Below, one piece after another: positions 34,914-43,845 of a DNA stretch of 64,000 nt; position 1 is the first letter of the stretch; every line of letters begins with the position of its first letter. This DNA comes from Burkholderia sp. OK233 (GTDB lineage Bacteria; Pseudomonadota; Gammaproteobacteria; Burkholderiales; Burkholderiaceae), in contig NZ_OCSR01000002.1 of assembly GCF_900230185.1 (NCBI RefSeq), positions 496,001 to 560,000 on the forward strand, in the 5' to 3' direction. The notes under the pieces were generated by a model. The model was not told the DNA's origin and made no database searches. It saw only the letters and a list, made by a program, of their open reading frames with translations. The translations under genes were made by a program, and so were the position numbers.

Positions 34914-34974
34914 CGAGCCGTGGACCGGCCCGGTGTTGCATACTTAAGCCAATCAAACCGCCGGGAACATCGAC

Positions 34975-35922
34975 ATGGTTGCTGAGTTTGCACACTCGTG
35001 GTTGACCTTCAGCGCACCTGTGGCCGCTGCACAGGCCGCCGGCCGCCCGCTCGTGGCGCTGGAATCGACCATCATTGCTCACGGCATGCCCTATCCAGAG
35101 AACGTTCGCACGGCGCGCGAAGTGGAGACCTTGATTCGCGACCTGGGCGCCGAGCCCGCGACTATCGCACTGATCGGCGGGCGAATCCGCATCGGCCTTT
35201 CGGATGACGAGCTGGAACTGCTCGGCCGCTCGGACCACGTACACAAGGTCAGCCGCCGCGACTTGCCGGCAGTGCTGGCCGGCGGCGGGCTTGGCGCCAC
35301 GACAGTGGCTGGCACGATGATATGTGCCGCCCTGGCCGGCATCGAGGTCTTCGTTACGGGAGGCATTGGCGGCGTGCACCGGGGCGCGCCGGAAACCTTT
35401 GACATTTCGGCCGACCTGCAGGAACTGGCGAAGACCTCGGTTGCGGTGGTCTGTGCCGGCGCGAAGTCCATCCTGGACATCGGGCTCACCCTGGAATACC
35501 TGGAAACGCACGGCGTGCCGGTGCTCAGTTGCGAGCAAGACAATTTCGCTGCGTTTTACACGCGCGACAGCGGCTTTCGCGCGGACTTCAGGCTGGACGA
35601 CGCGGCACAGCAGGCACGCTTCATCCGCACCAAGTGGGACTTGGGCCTCGTGGGCGGCGTGGTGTTGAGCACGCCGGTGCCTGAAGCGGCAGCGATGAGC
35701 TTCGAAGAGAGCGACGCGCTGACTCAGCAGGCGCTCGCCGAGGCCACTGCGAAAGGAATCACCGGCAAGGCCGTGACACCCTTCCTGCTAGCTCGCATCA
35801 AGGCACTGACGAGTGGGCGCAGCCTGGCGACAAACATCGCGCTCGTGAAACACAATGCTGAGGTGGGGGCAAGGCTGGCGCTGGCGTTGGCACACGCAGG
35901 GCGCGGGGCGGGCGCGGCGTAG
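34975..35922 (+). CDS. psuG: Pseudouridine-5'-phosphate glycosidase
   Basis: A 315-residue protein of the PsuG (indigoidine synthase A-like) family, which reversibly splits pseudouridine 5'-phosphate into uracil and ribose 5-phosphate. Conserved stretches are VALESTIIAHGMPYPEN near residue 28, GLGATTVAGTM, VFVTGGIGGVHRGAPETFD and VVCAGAKSILDIGLTLEYLE, the last containing the catalytic Lys. Length is normal. The pseudouridine kinase PsuK, usually adjacent, is not in this window, so the kinase step must come from elsewhere. Confidence 0.93.
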   Translation: MVAEFAHSWLTFSAPVAAAQAAGRPLVALESTIIAHGMPYPENVRTAREVETLIRDLGAEPATIALIGGRIRIGLSDDELELLGRSDHVHKVSRRDLPAVLAGGGLGATTVAGTMICAALAGIEVFVTGGIGGVHRGAPETFDISADLQELAKTSVAVVCAGAKSILDIGLTLEYLETHGVPVLSCEQDNFAAFYTRDSGFRADFRLDDAAQQARFIRTKWDLGLVGGVVLSTPVPEAAAMSFEESDALTQQALAEATAKGITGKAVTPFLLARIKALTSGRSLATNIALVKHNAEVGARLALALAHAGRGAGAA

Positions 35923-36227
35923 CCGCCTGAACGTCGGGACGACGCTAATCGACGACATATGTGCTTCCAAAAGACACCAGCAGCGAACGACGATAACCGA
36001 CATCCCCGACCGTCTCGTTAATTAGCTGATTAACGGATTTTCCAATGAAAGTGCAACCGGGCGCGCCAGGAAGTCCACTTGTGCCGGTCGCGAGTACCAC
36101 AAGGGCTCGGACATGAGCAAGATCAGGTTAGCTATTTGCGACACGTTGAGGGCTAACCTATCTTGTATTACTGGATGGCGTTGACTACGTAGGTTATCCA
36201 GAAGATCGCATTGCTGAGAGGTTCACG
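35923..36227. other. Intergenic, 305 bp, with two inverted repeats
   Basis: Upstream of the flavoprotein gene lie CGTTAAT/ATTAACG (36016-36022 and 36029-36035, 6-nt spacer) and AGGTTAGC/GCTAACCT (36125-36132 and 36152-36159, 19-nt spacer), both perfect. They look like operators or a short hairpin. No gene is seen. Confidence 0.45.
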
Positions 36228-37988
36228 ATGAACAGCGACGCAGCTTCGCCACCGGGCGGGCAGGAGAACCAGTCAGAAGCCGATACGAATGGCGCCGATC
36301 GTTCTGCCTCGGCAGATGCGCAGACTCCATATATCACCTCACGCTGGCATCAGATATTTCCGGTACTGACGGACCCTGAGATCGATCGGATAAAGCGATT
36401 TGGTGCGATGTGCAGCTACGCCGTCGGCGAATTTCTCTATCGCGCAGGTGGCATGAGTCCAGGCATGTTCGTCCTGTTGTCAGGCACGATTCGATACACC
36501 GCACGCGACGGACTCGGCCATCGACGTTTGCTGCGCTCTCAGGCAAAGCGCGGTGAATTCACGTCCGACGTTGGCATGCTTTCAGGCAAGCCCGGGCTCG
36601 TCGATGCTGAGGTTATTGAAGACGTCAATGCGCTCGTGATTTCGCCGGATAAGCTGCGTGCGCTGATGATTGGCGAGGCAGAGCTCGGCGAAAGGATCAT
36701 GCGCGCGCTGATTCTGAGGCGCGTCGCTGCAATCGAGCGTGGCCAGGGGGCGGTGCTCGTTGGCCCGCCCGACAACGAGCGGCTCCTCGCGCTGCAACAT
36801 TTCCTGCAACGCAATGCTTTCCCGCATATGACGCTTGACGAAGGCGGTGCCGATGCCATCGCATTGCTCGAGCGCATGACTCCCGGGCGCGATGACATGC
36901 CGCTCGTCGTCTGCCCGGATGGCACCGTGCTGCGCAATCCGGACGAGGGGCAGCTCGCCTCGTGTCTGGGACTTGTGCCGGAATTCGATCCCGGGCATCT
37001 CTACGACGTCGCGATCGTCGGCGCCGGGCCTGCCGGCCTGGCGGCAGCCGTCTATGCGGCATCCGAAGGCTTGTCAGTGGCCGTCTTCGATTGCCGCGCG
37101 CCGGGCGGCCAGGCCGGCACGAGTGCGCGCATCGAAAACTATCTGGGCTTTCCGACCGGTATATCGGGGCAAGCGCTAGCCGGCAGGGCATTTAACCAGG
37201 CGCAGAAATTCGGTGCGCACGTCGCGATTCCGGTCGAAGTGCAGGCCTTGCATTGCAGCGCCTACCCGCTCGAGGTCGAGCTTGCCAGTTCGCGGCGCAT
37301 TGCGGCACGAACGGTGGTCATCGCGAGCGGCGCGGAGTATCGGCGTCCGGCAGTGAGCGGACTTGCGGGCTTCGAAGGTCACGGTGTCTACTACTGGGCG
37401 ACGTCGATCGAGGCCCGACTTTGCCGCGGCGAACCGGTGCTGCTGATCGGCGGTGGAAATTCAGCTGGGCAGGCCGTTGTGTTTCTGGCTTCGCATGCTG
37501 CCCACGTTCATGTCCTCGTCAGGGGCCAGGATATCGAGCACAGCATGTCGTATTACCTGATCGAACGTATTGCCTTGTTGCCGAACGTGACGATCCATAC
37601 AGGTGCTGAGATCACAGCCTTCGAAGGCGATGAACGGCTAGATTCTGTCTGCTATCGGCGACGCGATGGTGGTCTCGAACGCTTGACGACGCATCACGTG
37701 TTCCTTTTTATCGGTGCCGACCCCAACACGAACTGGTTGCGCACGTGCAGTGTGTCGCTGGATCCGAAAGGATTTGTGTTGACGGGTACGGACCTCGAAA
37801 CGGGAGCCACCAGGTCCATGCTCCCATTGCATACCAGTGTCGACGGTGTGTTTGCAATTGGCGATGTTCGATCGGGTTCGACCAAGCGCGTTGCGGGGGC
37901 CGTGGGGGAAGGGGCCGCCGTGGTCGCGAAGATTCACCGCTTTCTTGCCAGCCATAAGCCGTCTGTCGCAATGGATTGCAAGGTTTGA
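36228..37988 (+). CDS. Cyclic-nucleotide-domain / thioredoxin-reductase-like flavoprotein (paralogue)
   Basis: A 586-residue paralogue of the protein at 21315-22967 with the same three parts. The cNMP-binding-like domain (residues about 50-165) includes GMFVLLSGTIRYTARDG. The spacer spans about 175-255. The TrxB-like FAD/NAD(P) module has IVGAGPAGLAAAVYAASEG, GQAGTSARIENYLGFP, LIGGGNSAGQAVVFLA and VFAIGDVRSG. Again the redox CxxC is missing (GVYYWATSIEA). It has an extra acidic, Ser/Gly-rich N-terminus of about 45 residues. Starts at ATG 36228. It is not in an obvious operon. It may be a nucleotide-regulated NADPH oxidoreductase. Confidence 0.85.
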   Translation: MNSDAASPPGGQENQSEADTNGADRSASADAQTPYITSRWHQIFPVLTDPEIDRIKRFGAMCSYAVGEFLYRAGGMSPGMFVLLSGTIRYTARDGLGHRRLLRSQAKRGEFTSDVGMLSGKPGLVDAEVIEDVNALVISPDKLRALMIGEAELGERIMRALILRRVAAIERGQGAVLVGPPDNERLLALQHFLQRNAFPHMTLDEGGADAIALLERMTPGRDDMPLVVCPDGTVLRNPDEGQLASCLGLVPEFDPGHLYDVAIVGAGPAGLAAAVYAASEGLSVAVFDCRAPGGQAGTSARIENYLGFPTGISGQALAGRAFNQAQKFGAHVAIPVEVQALHCSAYPLEVELASSRRIAARTVVIASGAEYRRPAVSGLAGFEGHGVYYWATSIEARLCRGEPVLLIGGGNSAGQAVVFLASHAAHVHVLVRGQDIEHSMSYYLIERIALLPNVTIHTGAEITAFEGDERLDSVCYRRRDGGLERLTTHHVFLFIGADPNTNWLRTCSVSLDPKGFVLTGTDLETGATRSMLPLHTSVDGVFAIGDVRSGSTKRVAGAVGEGAAVVAKIHRFLASHKPSVAMDCKV

Positions 37989-38003
37989 CCGCGTCCGATG
38001 TGA

Positions 38004-39377
38004 CTACCATCCAAATTTAAGTTCGATGCCGGCATAGTCCGCGTTTCTGCCCCCTGCGTTGCGAATCGAATTGCCTACCTGGAAGTGCACCGCTTCGACG
38101 GAAGCAGCCAGATTCGCGGCAATCGTCCAATCGGCACGCACTTGCACGTACATGCCAGTCCACCGGCTGCCATGTCCGGCAGTTCCGGGCACGACGGCAT
38201 TCCCCTGCTGATACACGGCGTCCGCTGTCGTCTCGCGCCACTGGAACCCGAGCGCACCGAGTAGCGCGAGCTTGCTGGTCGGCTTGAGCGTGATGGAAGG
38301 TTTGACGTGAATCAGGTTCGCATACCCCGTGTAGCCAGCTAGCGTGAAGTAGTAGCCGTTCGGAAAGAGCGGATTGAACGTCTCGACACGTCCGTCGCCG
38401 GGATGCCGGTCTCCCGATGCTGCATCCACCTGTACGCCCACGCGCGGGGTCCACGGCATGTCAAGCGTGTAGCCGCCAGCGAGCCTACCGCCCACGCGCC
38501 GATCGTCTTGTTGCCGACGTGCCCCGACTGGTACATCGACTCCACGTCCCAGTCGGTGCGACCCACCTTGCCTGTGTATCGAACGTCGAAGACGTCGCGA
38601 TGCTCGTCACCCGTTGCATCCAGGGAATGCGCATTCGAACGGTTATATCGTGAGTAATATCCCGAGAGATCACCCGGCCCGACGCCCTGCCGCTCGAAGC
38701 GCACACCGCTAAACGTGAGATGCCGGTTGGAGACATCATCGAACGCCGTTACGTCGCGGTACTGCACAGGCTGCGTCAGATAGCCAATGAAGCGCCATTT
38801 CTGATACTCGTAGTCCGCCCAGATGGCGTCGTACGCCTGGCGCACATTCGGCCCGTCACGAACGGAAATGAACCGTTGCAGGTCGAACGCCATCTCCTGG
38901 CGGCCGACGCGGAATTTCACCGTGCCAGGTCCCAATGGACTGACCCACGCGACGAACGCCTGTTCGAGGTCGAGCGGATTCTTGTCGACCGGCGTCACCG
39001 TATCCTTGCCGAACGGCCGGGCATCTTCGAGTTGCGCGAAGAACTGGAGGTACGGGCCGATACGCGCATCGGCACTGACCTGCGCGCGCTGTATCACATA
39101 GGTATCGGAATGACTCGTGCCGATGCCGAAGAGCGGCGCATCGTTGACCTCCAGACGCTCGCGCAGATTCGCGCCGAGCGACAGATACGAACGTGGATCA
39201 CCGCCAAGCGGAATGTATTTAAGGCTATCGAGCGGCGGCCGGCGGGTCGGTGGGTGCCGGCTCCTCCGTGCTCGCCCGCGCGCTATCGCTCAACACGAGC
39301 GCGAGTCCGGCAATGAAAACGGCAACGAACGCCACCGCGTTCGTACCTGCGAACGGCCTGGGCCACATACGTGTCAT
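38004..39377 (-). pseudogene. Alginate-export-type outer membrane porin with two frameshifts
   Basis: Three in-order pieces make one porin. The signal peptide (MTRMWPRPFAGTNAVAFVAV, start 39377 with GGAG upstream) is in one frame until about 39230. The central barrel (DSLKYIPLGGDPRSYLSLGA, NLRERLE, FRVGRQEMAFDLQRF) is in a second frame until about 38475. The C-terminal barrel (GGYTLDMPWTPRVGVQ, ending IELKFGW) is back in the first. The shifts are +1 (or -2) then -1 (or +2). The terminal aromatic residue fits an outer membrane beta-barrel. It is the last gene of the amidohydrolase operon. Sequencing error is an alternative to true inactivation. Confidence 0.72.
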
Positions 39378-39439
39378 GGCGTCTCCGTGTCGTGAGCTGG
39401 GTGCAATACGCCGCGGCGCATCACCCCGGCGTCCCGCGT

Positions 39440-40357
39440 CTACTGTGCAACCGCATGAATCTCGGCGATATATCCACCCGGGAACTGCACGAGCGCGGCT
39501 TCGCGCCAATCCGAAGTGAACGGCGGGACCAGCACCGTGACGCCTGCCGCCTTCGCCTTCTGCAGCGTGTCAGCGAGATTCGTCACTTCATAGCCCGTCA
39601 TCTCCCGGCCGAACGGCCATGGCAAGTGGCCGTCCGTCACCAGCACCGTCATCTTGCCGAATCCCGACTCGATCCGCACACGCCGGTACGTATCGCCCGG
39701 CCGGCCAATTTCGACGCCAGGCGCGTTGTGATCATCGGACACAACTTTGCCATGCGAAAAAGCCACGAAGTTGCGAATCAATAGATTGGCGCGCTCCGGC
39801 GACACGTAGACCCGGTTCTCGGGCACCGTCTGCAATGAATCATAGTTCGGCGCCTGGTTGTGCCAGTACAACTGCATGTTGACGCCGCCCGGCCAGGAGA
39901 CGATCACGTCACGTCCGATCGGATCGGGGAACGTCGCCACCGTGACGTCGGCGTGGTGCCGCCTGGCCGACCTGACGGCCGTGTCCATGTCGGTCACGAG
40001 ATATCCCGTGCGCTCGCTACCGAACGTGTACGGAACAGGCGTCTTGAAGCCGAACACCGACAACGTGCCGACCGGCGTCAAAACGAGTTGCGACATCGTC
40101 TTGCTCGACGTGGGTGTCACCTGAAAGACGCCCTGTTGCGACTTGTGGCCGCCGAAGGTTGCGACAAGACTATCGGTGATTTTGTCGAAGTCTTCAGGCG
40201 CTACATAGACATGGGTGGTGTCATATTGCGGCCCCACAGCGAGCTGCGGCTCCGCAACGGGCTGTGGAATTTTCGGTGGTGTAGCCGACGCGACTGACGA
40301 TGCAGCGAGACAGATGATGGCAAGCGCTGTCGCTGCCAGGGAACGAAGATTACGCAT
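39440..40357 (-). CDS. Exported VOC/glyoxalase-like protein
   Basis: A 305-residue protein with a signal peptide (MRNLRSLAATALAIICLAAS, then SVASA) followed by two repeated VOC-type modules: residues about 45-165 (YDTTHVYVAPEDFDKITDSL) and 175-305 (ENRVYVSPERANLLIRNFVA). Each module ends in a W/FPGG strand (VSWPGGVNMQLYWH and VQFPGGYIAEIHAV). VOC folds bind metal and serve dioxygenases, isomerases or binding proteins; the periplasmic location is unusual. Start at 40357 with AAAGGA upstream. It sits between the DoxX gene and the porin in one operon. Confidence 0.75.
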   Translation of the reverse strand: MRNLRSLAATALAIICLAASSVASATPPKIPQPVAEPQLAVGPQYDTTHVYVAPEDFDKITDSLVATFGGHKSQQGVFQVTPTSSKTMSQLVLTPVGTLSVFGFKTPVPYTFGSERTGYLVTDMDTAVRSARRHHADVTVATFPDPIGRDVIVSWPGGVNMQLYWHNQAPNYDSLQTVPENRVYVSPERANLLIRNFVAFSHGKVVSDDHNAPGVEIGRPGDTYRRVRIESGFGKMTVLVTDGHLPWPFGREMTGYEVTNLADTLQKAKAAGVTVLVPPFTSDWREAALVQFPGGYIAEIHAVAQ

Positions 40358-40380
40358 GATATTGAAAGTCCTTTGAGGTT

Positions 40381-40827
40381 TTACTGAACACCGGCACGGC
40401 CAGAGGAATGCTTGATGCCGGCAAGGCATGTCGCCATGACGAGCGCGGCGATGAGTCCGAGATGCTCGAAGAAGCCGTTCAACGCGAAAACGTGCGCGTC
40501 GCCCGTCAGGTTCCAGAAGTCGTTCGCGACGAGCATCGCAACGGCCGTCAATGCGCCCAGCCCTCCCGCGCCCAGCCACACGAAGCGGTTGGCGATCACG
40601 CAGGCCGAGCCGCCCAGCTCGACGACAATCGCGAGTGCCGCCCACAGCCATGCCGGATGAAGTCCGAAATGCTGCTGCTCGAGCACGGCGCCATGAAAGT
40701 TCGCGAGCTTGGCCACACCTCCAGTCACATACGCGGACACGAGCGCCGTGCGTACCACCAGCGGCAGCCAGCGCTGCGCGAGCAACGCAGCGATCCAGTG
40801 CGGATTCCTTTGTGCGTTTGTACTCAT
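40381..40827 (-). CDS. DoxX-family membrane protein
   Basis: A 148-residue protein with four hydrophobic helices and the DoxX-like pattern VRTALVSAYVTGGVAKLANF, HFGLHPAWLWAALAIVVELG, GALTAVAMLVANDFW and FFEHLGLIAALVMA. Its ATG is separated by one base from the TGA of the amidohydrolase, so translation is coupled. DoxX proteins are small quinone-linked membrane partners of oxidases; the role in this operon is unknown. Confidence 0.82.
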   Translation of the reverse strand: MSTNAQRNPHWIAALLAQRWLPLVVRTALVSAYVTGGVAKLANFHGAVLEQQHFGLHPAWLWAALAIVVELGGSACVIANRFVWLGAGGLGALTAVAMLVANDFWNLTGDAHVFALNGFFEHLGLIAALVMATCLAGIKHSSGRAGVQ

Positions 40828-40828
40828 G

Positions 40829-42721
40829 TCAGACCGCCCAGCAGGCGCAGCCGAGCGCGCCCCAGAACGAGCGCAAATCGGACGCCGGCGCGTTGTTCGA
40901 CCAGGCGCGCGCATGGTCGTGGCCATGCACGGCACAACCATTCGAGCAGCCGCACGATAACGCCGCCATCTGCTGCAACGACGCCTCGCCCTCGCCCTTC
41001 GAGTCCTTCCACGCCGCGAACCCGCCAAAGCGGCGCACGGGTGACCAGTCGGGCATTGCCGGAGGTGGAGCGCTGTCGTCGAGATGAGCGAACGCCGCAC
41101 TGCCATACACAATGCGGCCGCCGACAATCGTCAGATCCGACACCGTGTGCGCGATCTCGTCCTCGGCGCAGGTGAAGAAGTCGCGGTCGGGAACGATCAG
41201 GTCCGCGAGCTGGCCCACGGCGATCTGACCTTTCTTGCCTTCTTCGTTGGAGAACCAGGTGACCTTCTCGGTCCACATCCGCAGCGCCGTATCGCGGTCC
41301 AGGCGATTACGCTGCGGATAGAGGCTCAGACCGCCGACCGTCTTGCCCGTCACGAGCCACGCAAGCGATACCCACGGGTTGTACGATGCGACGCGCGTCG
41401 CGTCCGTGCCCGCCGACGTTCGTATGCCCTTCTCGAGCATCCGCACGATGGGCGGTGTCGCCTCGGCTGCCGCCGCGCCGTAGCGTTCGACGAAATACTC
41501 GCCCTGGTAGGCCATTCTGTGTTGCACCGCTACGCCGCCGCCGAGCGCCGCGATACGGTCCATCGATCGCTCGGAGATCGTCTCGGCATGGTCGAAGAAC
41601 CAGTGGATGCCATCGAGCGGAATATCACGGTTGACCTTCTCAAAGACATCCAGCGCGCGGCTGATGGTCTCGTCATAGGTTGCGTGCATGCGCCATGGCC
41701 AGCGGTTTTCGGCGAGCACGCGCACGACCCCTTCCAGTTCGTCTTCCATCTGCGGCGGCATGTCCGGGCGCGGCTCGCGGAAGTCCTCGAAATCCGCTGC
41801 GGAGTACACCAGCATCTCGCCTGCGCCGTTGTGCCGGAAGTAGTCATCGCCCTGCTTGTACTTCGATGTCTTCGTCCAGTTCAGGAAGTCCTGCTTCTCC
41901 GCCTTCGGTTTCTGCGTGAACAGGTTGTACGCGAGACGCACCGTCATCTGCCCATCGTTCGCGAGCTTCTGGATGACTTCGTAATCGTCGGGGTAGTTCT
42001 GAAAGCCGCCGCCCGCGTCGATCACACCCATCACGCCGAGCCGGTTCAGCTCGCGCATGAAATGGCGCGTCGAATTGAGCTGATAGTCGAACGGCAGCTT
42101 CGGCCCCTTTGCCAGCGTCGCGTATAGAATCGACGCATTCGGCTTGGCGAGCAGCAGCCCCGTCGGGTCGCCGTCGCCGTCGCGCATGATCTGTCCGCCG
42201 GGAGGCTCCGGCGTGTCTTTCGTGTAGCCGACCACGCGCAGTGCTGCGGCGTTCAGCAACGCCCGGTCATAAAGATGCAGGATAAAGACGGGCGTCTCGG
42301 GTGCGACGGCATTCAACTCCTCGATGGTGGGCAGCCGCTTCTCGACGAACTGGTGTTCAGTGAAGCCGCCCACCACGCGGACCCATTGCGGTGGCGGCGT
42401 AATCGCCACCTGGCGCTTGAGCATGTTCATCGCATCGGCGAGGGAGCGCACGCCGTCCCACCGCAGTTCCATATTGAAGTTCAAGCCGCCACGCACGACG
42501 TGCGTATGGTTGTCGATGAGCCCCGGCAGAACGGATCGTCCCTTCAGATCGATTACCTTTGTCGCCGTACCGGCCAACGACATGACGTCGGCATTGTCGC
42601 CAACGGCCGTGAATTTCCCGTCCTTGATGGCGATCGCGCTCGCTGTCGGGTTCGCACGATTCAGCGTCGTGAAGCGGCCGTTGTGCAGAATCAGGTCGGG
42701 GGTTTTTGCGGAAGTGTTCAT
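40829..42721 (-). CDS. Amidohydrolase (YtcJ-like) with Cys/His-rich tail
   Basis: A 630-residue metal-dependent amidohydrolase of the amidohydrolase_3/YtcJ group. The metal motif DNHTHVVRGG is near residue 68, further candidate ligands are in GIHWFFDHAET, and TSAGTDATRVASYNPW carries the late Asp. The start is ATG 42721 with GGAG upstream; the frame upstream belongs to other genes. The last 55 residues form an extra tail with SCGCSNGCAVHGHDH and GALGCACW, seven cysteines and three histidines, suggesting a metal site. The ATG overlaps the stop of the split XapX gene (ATGA). It hydrolyses an unknown C-N bond, probably of a cyclic or aryl amide. Confidence 0.87.
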   Translation of the reverse strand: MNTSAKTPDLILHNGRFTTLNRANPTASAIAIKDGKFTAVGDNADVMSLAGTATKVIDLKGRSVLPGLIDNHTHVVRGGLNFNMELRWDGVRSLADAMNMLKRQVAITPPPQWVRVVGGFTEHQFVEKRLPTIEELNAVAPETPVFILHLYDRALLNAAALRVVGYTKDTPEPPGGQIMRDGDGDPTGLLLAKPNASILYATLAKGPKLPFDYQLNSTRHFMRELNRLGVMGVIDAGGGFQNYPDDYEVIQKLANDGQMTVRLAYNLFTQKPKAEKQDFLNWTKTSKYKQGDDYFRHNGAGEMLVYSAADFEDFREPRPDMPPQMEDELEGVVRVLAENRWPWRMHATYDETISRALDVFEKVNRDIPLDGIHWFFDHAETISERSMDRIAALGGGVAVQHRMAYQGEYFVERYGAAAAEATPPIVRMLEKGIRTSAGTDATRVASYNPWVSLAWLVTGKTVGGLSLYPQRNRLDRDTALRMWTEKVTWFSNEEGKKGQIAVGQLADLIVPDRDFFTCAEDEIAHTVSDLTIVGGRIVYGSAAFAHLDDSAPPPAMPDWSPVRRFGGFAAWKDSKGEGEASLQQMAALSCGCSNGCAVHGHDHARAWSNNAPASDLRSFWGALGCACWAV

Positions 42722-42986
42722 GAGCGGGTCTCCTCGTTGCCAGCAATCTTGCGAGCAGTCGTGACGCGTGAAATGCCGTGCTGCAATGTGCCGGATGCTG
42801 CGATCGCCTCGTCCGATGCGCGCGACATCGCTGCGTGAATGGCGGCGGAGAAATATTGCTTGCTGACGGGAACAAGCTGCTCTCCACCGAGAACGCCGAG
42901 CAGCCCGACCAGCGCAACGAGCGGCGGCGCCGGCGACCGTACGCCAATCAGGTGGTAGATGACACCGACCAGAACGCCGGCACCTA

Positions 42987-43842
42987 GAGGGTGTTAGGCA
43001 CTTTCCGCCAGACCTGGTACCCTGGCGGAATGACAGAACGCAAGCCATACCCCACAGATGTCTCGGATGAAGAGTGGAGCTTTGCGGCTCCCTATCTAAC
43101 GTTGATGAATGAAGATGCGCCACAGCGGCGGTATGAACTGCGCGAGATGTTCAATGCGTTGCGCTGGATGGCGCGAGCGGGTGCGTCGTGGCGTATGCTG
43201 CCGACCAATTTTCCACCATGGGAGTTGGTCTACCAGCAAACGCAACGCTGGTTGAACGCGGGCTGCTTCGAGGCAATGGTCAGTGATCTGCGATCTGTAA
43301 TTCGGGTCGCGCAGGAGCGTCAGGGGCAGCCCAGTGCGGTGATCCTGGATGGGCGCACCTTGCAGTCCACCTGCGAGAGCGGACCGCGCGCGGGTTACGA
43401 CGGTCACAAGCGCAAGCGAGGCAGCAAAGTCCATATGGCTGTCGACACGTTAGGTCTGCTGCTGGCGGTACACATCACGCCGGCCAACGAGCAGGAGCGC
43501 GCACAGGTAGCCGAGCTTGCGCGTCAGGTTCAGCAGGCAACCGGTCAGACGGTAAAGCTTGCATTCGCTGACCAGGGCTATACCGGTGACACAGCTCGAC
43601 AGGCTGCGCATGACGAAGGCATCGAACTTCAGATCATCAAACTACCAGAGGCGAAGAAGGGCTTCGTGCTGCTGCCGCGCCGATGGGTTGTCGAACGTAG
43701 TTTCGGCTGGCTCAACCGGTTCCGGCGACTGGCGCGAGACTACGAGCGCCTACCTGAAACGTTAGCAGGCCTGCACTTCGTTGTCTTCGCCATGCTCATG
43801 CTTGTACATGTTGCGCCGACTGTCCAAGTTCCTAACACCCTC
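42987..43842 (+). mobile_element. IS5-family (IS427-like) insertion sequence inside the XapX gene
   Basis: The element is 856 bp with perfect 12-bp ends, GAGGGTGTTAGG (42987-42998) and its complement at 43831-43842, flanked by TA on both sides (42985-42986 and 43843-43844). The flanks share CTAG, so a 4-bp duplication is also possible. A single transposase gene fills it. It is oriented opposite to the host operon. Precise junctions restore the interrupted gene, which suggests a recent insertion. Confidence 0.85.
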
Positions 43843-43845
43843 TAG
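43030..43845 (+). CDS. IS5-family (IS427-like) transposase
   Basis: A 271-residue DDE transposase in one open frame, with an N-terminal DUF4096-like domain (MTERKPYPTDVSDEEWSFAA, WRMLPTNFPPW) and catalytic residues in AVILDGRTLQS (D near 106), AFADQGYTGD (D near 180) and VVERSFGWLNRFRRLARDYE (E near 222). The TAG stop at 43843-43845 lies at and beyond the element end, so the stop codon comes from the target duplication. Probably functional. Confidence 0.9.
   Translation: MTERKPYPTDVSDEEWSFAAPYLTLMNEDAPQRRYELREMFNALRWMARAGASWRMLPTNFPPWELVYQQTQRWLNAGCFEAMVSDLRSVIRVAQERQGQPSAVILDGRTLQSTCESGPRAGYDGHKRKRGSKVHMAVDTLGLLLAVHITPANEQERAQVAELARQVQQATGQTVKLAFADQGYTGDTARQAAHDEGIELQIIKLPEAKKGFVLLPRRWVVERSFGWLNRFRRLARDYERLPETLAGLHFVVFAMLMLVHVAPTVQVPNTL

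Noticed and set aside
41084-42127. 347-codon plus-strand frame over the amidohydrolase
   Set aside because: Antisense shadow; the minus strand carries the metal motifs and the ribosome site.
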